Shown one piece after another: positions 24,587 through 31,766 of a DNA stretch of 64,000 nt; positions within the stretch are counted from its first letter, which is position 1; each line of letters begins with the position of its first letter. Under the pieces are notes generated by a model. That model did no database searches and had not been told where the DNA came from. It was given only the letters and a program-made list of their open reading frames with translations. The position numbers and the translations under genes are program-made. The stretch spans positions 3,410,001 to 3,474,000 of the forward strand of contig OZ240237.1 in assembly GCA_965198025.1 (NCBI GenBank), in the 5' to 3' direction. This DNA is from CAYWWM01 sp965198025 (GTDB lineage Bacteria; Acidobacteriota; Terriglobia; 2-12-FULL-54-10).

Positions 24587-25552
24587 ATGGCTGGAGGTGG
24601 CGGGGTGAATTTTCAACGCACGATTTCGTCGGCGGTGGAAGTTGCCGGGATCGGGCTGCACAGTGCGGTGCCGGTCAAGATCCGGCTGTTGCCGGCGGCG
24701 GCGAACCGAGGGATTGTTTTTCGGCGGACGGACCTGGAGGGGTTTGAGATCCCCGCATTGTGGAAGCATATCGCGCGCGTCAGTTACGCGACGAGCCTGA
24801 TGCGCAAAGGCGTCCTGATTTCGACCACGGAGCATCTGCTGGCAGCGCTCTATTCGACGGGAGTGGACAACGCCGTCGTGGAGATCAGTTCGCTTGAGTT
24901 GCCGATCCTGGACGGCAGTTGCGCGCCCTTCATCCGTTTGTTGCAACAGGCAGGGCCCAGGCAGCAGCGCGCCCGGCGAAGGTATCTGCGGCTGCGCCGC
25001 ACGGTGGAAGTCGTCGAAGGCAGCAAGCGCATCGCGGTCTACCCGCACGACGGTTTTCGCGTCACCAGCAGCATTGACTTTCCGCACCCGATGATCGGGC
25101 GGCAGGAGATCGAACTCGACCTGACGCCGGAAACGTTTGAGCGCGAAATTGCTGCAGCGCGGACGTTTGGCTTCCTGGACGACATTCCGCAGATGAAGGA
25201 CATGGGGCTGGTGCGCGGCGGTTCGCTCGAGAACGCGGTGGTGTTTACGCGCGATGCGCTGCTGAACAAGGAAGGCCTGCGGTTCCCCGACGAGTGCTGC
25301 CGACACAAGTTGCTGGACCTGATCGGGGACCTGGCGCTGATCGGGCATCCGCTGCGGGCGCACGTGGTGGCGGAGCGCGCGGGGCACGCCATGCATACGG
25401 CGCTGGTGCTGAAGCTGGTGCGCGACCGCTCGCTGTGGGAGATGACGACGTCGGACGAGCCGACGCATGCCACCGTTCCCGCCATGACAGAGCTGGCGGT
25501 GGGGATGAGAAGTGGGGAGAGGGAACCGGAGTTCCAGCCCCCCGTCGCCTGA
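24587..25552 (+). CDS. lpxC: UDP-3-O-acyl-N-acetylglucosamine deacetylase LpxC
   Basis: 321 residues. Family motifs: QRTISSAVEVAGIGLHS at the start, STTEHLLAALYSTGVDNAVV (zinc His), ELPILDGSCAPFI, the zinc-binding CRHKLLDLIGDLALIG (His and Asp) and HVVAERAGHAMHTALV with the catalytic His. It commits the cell to lipid A synthesis and so shows an LPS-bearing outer membrane. GTG at 24605 is an alternative start with GGAGG seven bases upstream; it would match the usual N-terminus better. Confidence 0.96.
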   Translation: MAGGGGVNFQRTISSAVEVAGIGLHSAVPVKIRLLPAAANRGIVFRRTDLEGFEIPALWKHIARVSYATSLMRKGVLISTTEHLLAALYSTGVDNAVVEISSLELPILDGSCAPFIRLLQQAGPRQQRARRRYLRLRRTVEVVEGSKRIAVYPHDGFRVTSSIDFPHPMIGRQEIELDLTPETFEREIAAARTFGFLDDIPQMKDMGLVRGGSLENAVVFTRDALLNKEGLRFPDECCRHKLLDLIGDLALIGHPLRAHVVAERAGHAMHTALVLKLVRDRSLWEMTTSDEPTHATVPAMTELAVGMRSGEREPEFQPPVA

Positions 25553-25818
25553 TTCCAGGCCGCCTGACTTTGGGTTCCGGGGCTTCCGATTCCAACTAGA
25601 AAAACGCCGTTTCTTGCGCTCTTCGGTTCGTTCGGTAGATTCGGTTCTTGCGGTTCTTTCGGTTCCTTCGGAATCCCAAATTCACCCAAAAAAGAGGGTT
25701 TTCAGGCCTTGCGGGCGGTGAATAGTTGGAAACTGCGGCAAAGGTAACCACTCAGGCACTCTGTTGCGTAAAAGCCACACTTGGGACTTTGATAGCGGAC
25801 CCGCAACCGCCTGTGCTT
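25553..25818. other. Intergenic region with TTCGGTTC-rich tract
   Basis: About 270 bases between lpxC and the repeat element. Around 25622-25672 the sequence repeats variants of TTCGGTTC and TTCGGTTCTTGCGG, a degenerate short tandem repeat. No gene is seen. Confidence 0.45.
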
Positions 25819-25891
25819 GAGAGCACAGACCCTGGCGGGCTGTGCTCTCAGGGGACAGGCCGGAGGCCTGTCGCTACCTGCCTGTCGCTAC
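25819..25891. repeat. REP-like double-hairpin element, copy A
   Basis: GAGAGCACAG (25819-25828) pairs with CTGTGCTCTC (25840-25849); then GACAGGCC-GGA-GGCCTGTC (25854-25872) forms a second perfect hairpin, followed by CGCTACCTGCCTGTCGCTACT. A nearly identical element lies at 37681-37740 and a decayed relative at about 37432-37560. The element overlaps the stop codon of the leftward haem/PKD gene, so it may serve as its terminator. Confidence 0.75.
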
Positions 25892-27330
25892 TCCAGTTCC
25901 CCCGGAGGCAAGGAGGAGAATACGGGAGCGGCTTCGGCATTGATCGACAGACTGACGATAGGTTCCGTGGAGGTGATTTCGAGCCATCCGGTAAAACTGG
26001 TGAGATCAAACAGGTCCACCATATTTTTCGCATCATGCCCTCGGGGCAGCAGGGTCAGAGTGGGGGCGCTGGGGGCCAGTTCGTTCCCTGCCGCGTCCCG
26101 GACCGTAAAAGTGACGAAGGCCGTTGTTGTGTCGGAGGGATTGGCATAGGCTACTCCGGTCCCATACTGACCTTCTCCCTGTTCGGCAAAGGTGATAAAG
26201 CGGGTGGCCGGAACGGTTGTCGCATTGACTCCGGCTTCTCCCGTGGGCACCCCTTCCTCGAACCGGCGATATAAGAGGCTGGCCTTCACCGGCCCCGAGC
26301 AGGTGGCCCGCGCCCAGCCGGCCACCCGCGGAGTGCTCAGCTCCACGTTGGTCTCCTCGTGAACGGACCCCCCTGGTAGCAGAACGTCGGGCCGGTCGAC
26401 CACCGTTCCTCGCCCCGCAAACGAGACCATAAGGGGACTGCCGTGATCGGACAGGAAATCGGTCTGGCAGGTCACTTCCTGCGGGGAGTAGTTGATGTAG
26501 GTGATAGTGGTTTGCCAACCCGCTCCCACGGCAAGATGGGGGAAGTAATAGGTCGTCGGTTCCTGCGCGGCAGCATCCACTTCACCCGGAGGCAAAGAGG
26601 AAAATACGGGAGCAGCTTCGGCATTGATCGACAGACTGACGATGGGCACCGTGGAGGTGATTTCGAGCGATCCGGTGAAGCTCGGGAGATCGAACAAGTC
26701 CGCCATGTTTTGCGCGCCATGCCCACCGGCCGACAGGGTCCGAGCGACGCTGGCCAGCGTCTCCCCATCCGCGTCCTTGGCCGTAAAGGTGACGAGGGTC
26801 TCTGTGTCGGAGGGGTTGGCATAGGCCACGCCGGTCCCCGACTTGCTTTCTCCCTGTTCGGCAAAGGTGATAAAGCGGGTGGCCGGAACTTCTGCCGCAT
26901 TGACTCCGGCTTCCGCTATGGGCACTCCTTCCTTGAACTGACGATACAGCAGGCTGGCCTTCACCGGCCCGGTGCAGGCGATCCGCGCCCAGCCGCGCGC
27001 CTCAGGGGCGCTCAGCTCCACGTTGGTCTCCTGGTGAACCGAACCTCCGGGCGGCAGAGGGTCGGTCCGGTTGGGCACCGTTCCCCGTCCCGCAAACGAG
27101 ACCATCAGCGGAGTTCCCTGATCGGACAGGAACTCGGTGCGGCAGCTCACCTCCTGCGGGGAGTAGTTGATATAGGTAATCGTGGTTTGCCAACCCGCTC
27201 CCACGGCAAGATGAGGGAAGTAGTAGATCCGATCTTCCATCGGGGGCGCCGGCGGGGGTTCAGCCTCCGGATCCACCGTGACCGTCACCGTGTCGGAATC
27301 GAATCGACCAGTGGGATCGGTGACCAGCAC
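25888..27330 (-). CDS. C-terminal part of haem/PKD protein: end of PKD domain plus two 216-residue modules
   Basis: 480 residues in a frame that continues the gene at 27285-29027 after a one-base shift near 27336. It begins LVTDPTGRFDSDTVTVTVDP, the end of a PKD-type beta sandwich, then a Pro-rich linker, then two copies of a module (27225-26578 and 26550-25894). Each module starts YYFPHLAVGAGWQTTITYIN and ends INAEAAPVFSSLPPGE, with conserved Cys pairs and GPVKASLLYR. The modules look like extracellular beta domains for anchoring or adhesion; I do not know a named family. It is unlikely to be a separate gene. Confidence 0.7.
   Translation of the reverse strand: MLVTDPTGRFDSDTVTVTVDPEAEPPPAPPMEDRIYYFPHLAVGAGWQTTITYINYSPQEVSCRTEFLSDQGTPLMVSFAGRGTVPNRTDPLPPGGSVHQETNVELSAPEARGWARIACTGPVKASLLYRQFKEGVPIAEAGVNAAEVPATRFITFAEQGESKSGTGVAYANPSDTETLVTFTAKDADGETLASVARTLSAGGHGAQNMADLFDLPSFTGSLEITSTVPIVSLSINAEAAPVFSSLPPGEVDAAAQEPTTYYFPHLAVGAGWQTTITYINYSPQEVTCQTDFLSDHGSPLMVSFAGRGTVVDRPDVLLPGGSVHEETNVELSTPRVAGWARATCSGPVKASLLYRRFEEGVPTGEAGVNATTVPATRFITFAEQGEGQYGTGVAYANPSDTTTAFVTFTVRDAAGNELAPSAPTLTLLPRGHDAKNMVDLFDLTSFTGWLEITSTEPIVSLSINAEAAPVFSSLPPGELE
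25894..26550 (-). repeat. 216-residue module, copy 4
   Basis: Encodes the last module of the haem/PKD protein, with three extra residues compared with the others. Shares most positions with copies at 26578-27225, 29131-29778 and 29815-30462. Confidence 0.8.
26578..27225 (-). repeat. 216-residue module, copy 3
   Basis: First module of the haem/PKD protein, exactly 216 codons from YYFPHLAVG to SSLPPGEV, joined to copy 4 by nine residues (DAAAQEPTT). Confidence 0.8.
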
Positions 27331-29027
27331 AGCCTGAAGCGCAGCACCGCGTCGGCCGAGAGCCCCTCAGGGGCCGTAAAGGTGGGATTGACTACGTTCC
27401 GGGACGACAGCTCTACGCGCTCGCCGCTGTATTGATTCCAGCGATATCGCAGCGGATCGTCGTCGGGATCGCTGCTGCCGCTGCCGTCCAGCGTCACCAG
27501 GGCGCCTTCCCACACGCCGTTCTGGTCCGGGCCCGCATCCGCTGTCGGTGAACTGTTCGCCGGCTGAGGGGGTGGAGGCGGTGGGAAGCCCCCGCCGCCA
27601 GGAGGTGAGGGTGGAGGAGGAGGTGGTGGAGATTGCGGGGACAAAGCAGAACAGACACGATCACGGAAGTGACTGACGTGGCCATCAATGAAGTCGGCGC
27701 CGTAACGCGGGTTAGTTGGGCGAAGCGCGCGTTCGTCGATGGATGCCTGGCCACGAAGCTCAAAAAACTCGTGGTAGGCTGCGACGAGTTCATCCTTCAC
27801 AGTGGCCTGCCCAATGGGGTACCGCAGAAGCATCTCTCTGAACCCCGCTGCAAACGCAAGCGGATCCAAGGCGTGTTCGTTCGATGTGTCGCGGTACAGG
27901 TCGCGGACGCTTTCGAAGCGCTGCCACAGATCGTGGAAGATCAGGAAGCCGATTGCAAAGCTGAGGGTTACAGCGCCACCCGTGTATTCACCCGCCCTGA
28001 TGGGTGTAAGCGAGTTCTCGCCCTGGACTGGCTCGAGTGTGTTGCTGAGCAGGCGGATGTTGTAGTCCGCCTGATCGAACTCGCTTCGGATATTCCTCCC
28101 CAGATCGGAAATGGAGGAGGAGCACGCCACGGAACTGGAAAGCGGATCGTAGTCCTGCCTCATCCGAAGGCGATTGAACAGAACCTCGCTATGACGCAAG
28201 GCCAACATGAGGGCGAACTCCCAGTTCGGGATCTGCCGTTCCCGATTCGCGAACGCGATGGTTCTCAGAGGATTCTGGTACGCGTTCAACTCCAGCGGGG
28301 CGAGCCTTGGGTGCGTCGAAGTCGACATCGCCTGATGCAGCGCCAGCGCGTCCTCGGACAAAGTACGCGAGAGGGTCTCGCCCTCGGTGCCGTCGTGTAC
28401 GTCGTCCGCTCCCCACAATGGCTTCCGCAGGTCGCCGTGGCACTGTGCACAGGCTTCAGGATGCCGTAACTGCGGGGAGTCCCCGGAGAAATCGATGACC
28501 CCGGCAATCCATCGCCCTCCCGCTGGGACAGGCTGCAGGAACTCGACGTTATCGATATCGGGATCGTCCGGATTGGTGGTCCAGGTCACGACAAAGCTGG
28601 CATCGGTGCCCCAGGAGATAATTCTTGGATGACTGGTGGAAATGAAGTCCGCAGCTGGGCTCGCCGAGTCATGGATGGCAACGAAGTGTCGCTTGTGCAA
28701 GGGCGGCAGCGCCTGTATGAAAGCCTCGACCGTCGAGATCTCCTGCTCCGTCACGAAGTCGATGACACTGTCCTCGGTCATCGCCTCCGGCAGTGTCGTG
28801 GTTACGCCCTGCGCCTCGACCGTGGCCGTGAGCAGCGACGCCAGCACTACGACAGTAACCGCCGCGAAGACGGTGGGCAGGGCCGCCGACAAGGCGGCGA
28901 GAAGGCCAAGGAAGGTCCGTCCGCACCCTGGCCAGGCGGCGGAAAATGTGCCAGGACGACGATGATTTAGGGGTGCCGGGGTGCTGTCTATCATTCGCCA
29001 TACCCGATAGCGGATTCGATTTTCCAT
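27285..29027 (-). CDS. N-terminal part of secreted haem-motif/PKD protein
   Basis: Starts at MENRIRYRVW (29027); ATG at 28994 (MIDST) is also possible. A long hydrophobic stretch ending LLTATVEAQG is the signal sequence. The body has one c-type haem motif, HPEACAQCHGD, at about residue 180, then a helical region with no named fold. A linker of Pro/Gly runs follows, then a PKD/REJ-type domain (SSPTADAGPDQN, LDGSGSSDPDDDPLRYRW). The frame breaks near 27336: adding one C in CTTCAGG gives RFQAVLVTDPTG and restores the domain into the downstream frame. The same frame is open upstream to 29126 and encodes an HTH segment. Confidence 0.7.
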   Translation of the reverse strand: MENRIRYRVWRMIDSTPAPLNHRRPGTFSAAWPGCGRTFLGLLAALSAALPTVFAAVTVVVLASLLTATVEAQGVTTTLPEAMTEDSVIDFVTEQEISTVEAFIQALPPLHKRHFVAIHDSASPAADFISTSHPRIISWGTDASFVVTWTTNPDDPDIDNVEFLQPVPAGGRWIAGVIDFSGDSPQLRHPEACAQCHGDLRKPLWGADDVHDGTEGETLSRTLSEDALALHQAMSTSTHPRLAPLELNAYQNPLRTIAFANRERQIPNWEFALMLALRHSEVLFNRLRMRQDYDPLSSSVACSSSISDLGRNIRSEFDQADYNIRLLSNTLEPVQGENSLTPIRAGEYTGGAVTLSFAIGFLIFHDLWQRFESVRDLYRDTSNEHALDPLAFAAGFREMLLRYPIGQATVKDELVAAYHEFFELRGQASIDERALRPTNPRYGADFIDGHVSHFRDRVCSALSPQSPPPPPPPSPPGGGGFPPPPPPQPANSSPTADAGPDQNGVWEGALVTLDGSGSSDPDDDPLRYRWNQYSGERVELSSRNVVNPTFTAPEGLSADAVLRFRLCWSPIPLVDSIPTR

Positions 29028-29126
29028 CTCCTGGCAACGTAGCAAGCGGAGCACTGAGGTGCGACTGACCCCGAGGCGCTTGGCGATTTTTCGCTTACTC
29101 AGCTCCTCCCTGCGAAGCTGCTTCAT
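29028..29126 (-). other. Helix-turn-helix fragment ahead of the haem/PKD gene
   Basis: From the ATG at 29126 the frame reads MKQLRREELSKRKIAKRLGV, then SRTSVLRLLRCQEM, joined in frame to the signal sequence of the haem/PKD protein. KRKIAKRLGVSRTSVLRLL is a clear HTH of the type at the N-terminus of transposases and resolvases. It overlaps the 3' end of the nuclease/module gene by 32 bases. An exported protein should not carry an HTH, so this is either a transposase remnant or a small separate ORF. Confidence 0.5.
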
Positions 29127-30471
29127 TAGTTTTCCCCGGAGGCAGGGAGGAGAACACGGGAGCGGCTTCGGCATTGATCGACAGAGTGACGATGGGCTCC
29201 GTGGAGGTGATTTCGAGCGATCCGGTAAAGCTGCTGAGACCGAACAGAAGCGCCATATTTTGCGCGCCATGCCCGTTGGACAACAGTGTCTTATCGACGC
29301 TGGCCAGCGTCTCCCCATCCACGTCCTTGGCCGTAAAAGTGACGAGGGCCGATGTGTCGGAAGGGTTGGCATAGGCCACTCCGGTTCCAGGCTTGCCTTC
29401 TCCCTGTTCCGCAAAGGTGATAAAGCGCTTGGCCGGAACGGTCGCCGCATTGACTCCGCCTTCTGCTATGGGCACCCCTTCACTGTTGTGCAGACGAAAC
29501 AGTAGGCTGGCCTTCACCGGCCCGGTGCAGGTGGCCCGCGCCCAGCCGGGCGCCAGAGGAGCGCTCAACGCCACATTGGTCTCCTGGTGAACGGACCCCC
29601 CGGGCGGCAGAACGTCGGGCCGGCTGACCACCGTTCCCTGATCCGCAAACGAGACCGTCAGCGGACTGCCGTGATCGGACAGGAACTCGGTTTGGCAGCT
29701 CACCTCCTCGGGGGAGTAGTTGATATAGGTAATCGTGGTTTGGTATTTATCGCCCACGGCAAGATGCGGGAAGTAATAGGTCGTCGTTTCCTGCGGGCCC
29801 TGCGCGGCGGCATCCAGTTCACCCGGAGGCAAGGAGGAGAATACGGGAGTAGCTTCGGCATTGATCGACAGAGTGACGATGGGTTCCGTGGAGGTGATTT
29901 CGAGCGATCCGTCAAAGCTGCTGAGACCAAACAGGGGCTGCATATTTTGCGCACCATGCCCTCCGGACAACAGGAGCTGATCGAAGCTGTCCAACATCTG
30001 CCCCGCTGCGTCCCGGACCGTAAAGGTGACCAGAGCCGCCGCGGCGGAGGGATTGGCATAGGCTACTGCGGTCCCGAACTGACCCTCTCCCTGTTCGGCA
30101 AAGGTGACGAACCGGGTGGCCGGAACGGTCGTCGCATTGACTCCGGCTTCTCCGGTGGGCACCCCTTCCTCGAACCGGCGATATAAGAGGCTGGCCTTCA
30201 CCGGCCCGGAGCAGGCGGCCCGCGCCCAGCCGGGCACCAGCGGAGCGCTCAATACCACGTTGGTCTCCTCGTGCACCGACCCCCCGGGCGGCAGAGGGTC
30301 GGTCCGGCTGACCACCGTTCCCAGTTCCGCAAACGAGACCAGCAGCGGAGTTCCGTCATCGGAAAGGAACTCGGTCCGGCAGGTCACCTCCTCGGAGGAG
30401 TAGTTGATGTAGGTGATAGTGGTTTGCCAACCCTTTCCCACGGCAAGATGCGGGAAGTAGTAGTCGGACCT
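29095..30471 (-). CDS. C-terminal part of nuclease/module protein: two 216-residue modules
   Basis: This frame continues the DUF1524 nuclease gene (30384-30965) after a one-base shift near 30466. It has two modules, 30462-29815 and 29778-29131, joined by DAAAQGPQETTT, and ends GKTNEAASQGGAE. Module features are the same as in the haem/PKD protein: two conserved Cys (EVTCRT, ARAACSGPVKASLLYR), ETNV, FAEQGEG, GVAYANPS, SLEITSTEPIV. The codons upstream of 30471 in this frame are shadow of the nuclease and do not belong to the protein. Confidence 0.7.
   Translation of the reverse strand, partial: RSDYYFPHLAVGKGWQTTITYINYSSEEVTCRTEFLSDDGTPLLVSFAELGTVVSRTDPLPPGGSVHEETNVVLSAPLVPGWARAACSGPVKASLLYRRFEEGVPTGEAGVNATTVPATRFVTFAEQGEGQFGTAVAYANPSAAAALVTFTVRDAAGQMLDSFDQLLLSGGHGAQNMQPLFGLSSFDGSLEITSTEPIVTLSINAEATPVFSSLPPGELDAAAQGPQETTTYYFPHLAVGDKYQTTITYINYSPEEVSCQTEFLSDHGSPLTVSFADQGTVVSRPDVLPPGGSVHQETNVALSAPLAPGWARATCTGPVKASLLFRLHNSEGVPIAEGGVNAATVPAKRFITFAEQGEGKPGTGVAYANPSDTSALVTFTAKDVDGETLASVDKTLLSNGHGAQNMALLFGLSSFTGSLEITSTEPIVTLSINAEAAPVFSSLPPGKTNEAASQGGAE
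29131..29778 (-). repeat. 216-residue module, copy 2
   Basis: Second module of the nuclease protein; 216 codons from YYFPHLAVGDKYQ to SSLPPGK. One local change, RLHNSEGVPIAEGG, adds a residue relative to copies 1 and 3. Confidence 0.8.
29815..30462 (-). repeat. 216-residue module, copy 1
   Basis: First module of the nuclease protein; exactly 216 codons from YYFPHLAVGKGWQ to SSLPPGEL. Confidence 0.8.
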
Positions 30472-30965
30472 TCCGCCGGCGTCATCCCTTCGCCGCACGT
30501 GACGGTGCGGCTCGGGTCTGAGTTGAGCATAGCCTGCAAGACATCTCGCTCGGCCGGATTCACCGACAGGCCGTACTTCCGCTTGACGGCGACAACGCGG
30601 GCCGCGAACCAGCCGCTGTTTTGCGGCGGCACCCACCCGCCCGCGTCGCGGTCGGCTTTCCGGGTCCGTTTTACGGCGGGATCGGCAATCGTCAGATTGT
30701 CCATGTCCCCGGCGAAGATCTGGAACTGCGATTCCGCAAGGCCGGAGTCATATGCTTCCGCCAACGCAACGATGTGGTCGATATCCGTGGCTGCGGTTCC
30801 ATCGGCCAGGATATCAAACGGCGTGCAAGTGTACGGTGTGTACACCCGCCCGTCGGACTGGGGCAGTCCGCTGATGATCTCGTCTTCCAGCGAGATGTAT
30901 GCCGTACCGAAGGCGTCCTGGTCATAGCCTGCGCGCGTGCCTTCCTCGCCCATCCAGACCGGCAA
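30384..30965 (-). CDS. DUF1524/HNH-type secreted nuclease domain (N-terminal part of module protein)
   Basis: About 165 meaningful residues, then out of frame below 30466. The core TDIDHIVALAEAYDSGL carries the DH-V/I-VAL motif of the DUF1524/GmrSD C-terminal HNH family; further on come DMDNLTIADPAVKRTRKAD (Asn and metal-binding acid) and WFAARVVAVKRKYGLSV. Similar secreted actinobacterial proteins degrade DNA. The start is unclear: TTG at 30965 or ATG at 30953; the frame runs on upstream through ATAAPAVVLAD (like the end of a signal peptide) to the TGA of the lyase at 31056, so the true N-terminus may be lost. Adding one G to CCGAC at 30466 gives EGPDYYFPH and joins the modules. Confidence 0.68.
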   Translation of the reverse strand: MPVWMGEEGTRAGYDQDAFGTAYISLEDEIISGLPQSDGRVYTPYTCTPFDILADGTAATDIDHIVALAEAYDSGLAESQFQIFAGDMDNLTIADPAVKRTRKADRDAGGWVPPQNSGWFAARVVAVKRKYGLSVNPAERDVLQAMLNSDPSRTVTCGEGMTPAEGPTTTSRILPWERVGKPLSPTSTTPPRR

Positions 30966-31055
30966 CTTCCGCGCGCCCAGGTGTGGTCCACGTCGGCTAT
31001 GATCGTTGTCGGCTAGGACAACTGCCGGTGCCGCGGTTGCGCTAGGCCGGGAGCT

Positions 31056-31766
31056 TCAACCCTTCATCCTTGCCACGGAGTCAGATCGGAGATCCCGAGC
31101 AACCACCAATGCGCCTGCCGGCGTCAGCCGCACCAAATAGCTCAGCCCATCAGTGCTTTTGAAAAAAAGCGTGGTTTCATGGCCCGTGTTATTCAGCCAG
31201 ACTCCCTCCACGTCTTCTGCCAAACGCCAATTGCCGCGCAAGCTCAGTTCCAGGAGGTGCACTTTTGCCTCCTGGCGTTTAAAGTGGTTGTCTGTATAGG
31301 ACAATCCGAGGGACACAATCTCTGGGCCAAATTGCCATCCTATATCCGGGACGCTCGCAGCTAATGTGACTCCGCCAGAGTCCTCCTGTGTCATCACGAC
31401 GGCAGGCAGATTGACATGCCTTACCAGTTGATCGCCGGGAGTTTCGACCAGCTCAAAAAAGGCGTAGCCGGTAATGCGCTGCTCCGGGAAATACACCAGA
31501 TGAATGTTTCCGTCCTCGACCACCTGGTAATATGCCGATGGATTGGCTGCCAAGGCTTGCAACTTCAGGCCATCCCGATCCGCCGGGATCAACACGTACT
31601 GATAGCTATCTCCCAGAGGCTTGATCCCATGGTTGAGATAGGCTTGGGCGAATGCTCCTTCAGTCGGTTCATAGTCCGGCGACAGGCTCTGTTGCACCTG
31701 TCGGGACAAGAATAAGTCAGAAGTGCTGCTCGCCAGAAAGTAACTGTTGCCAACACTGTCGGACAT
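31056..31766 (-). CDS. C-terminal part of PL8-type polysaccharide lyase
   Basis: 236 residues in a different frame from the rest of the lyase. SDSVGNSYFLASSTSDLFLS, then QSLSPDYEPTEGAFAQAYLN and HGIKPLGDSYQYVLIP match the C-terminal beta-sandwich of chondroitin/hyaluronan lyases (P..G.....Y..HG......Y.Y...P). It has no ribosome binding site of its own and joins the upstream frame near 31765-31780. It ends at TGA 31056-31058, after which the same frame continues into the nuclease gene. Confidence 0.7.
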   Translation of the reverse strand: MSDSVGNSYFLASSTSDLFLSRQVQQSLSPDYEPTEGAFAQAYLNHGIKPLGDSYQYVLIPADRDGLKLQALAANPSAYYQVVEDGNIHLVYFPEQRITGYAFFELVETPGDQLVRHVNLPAVVMTQEDSGGVTLAASVPDIGWQFGPEIVSLGLSYTDNHFKRQEAKVHLLELSLRGNWRLAEDVEGVWLNNTGHETTLFFKSTDGLSYLVRLTPAGALVVARDLRSDSVARMKG

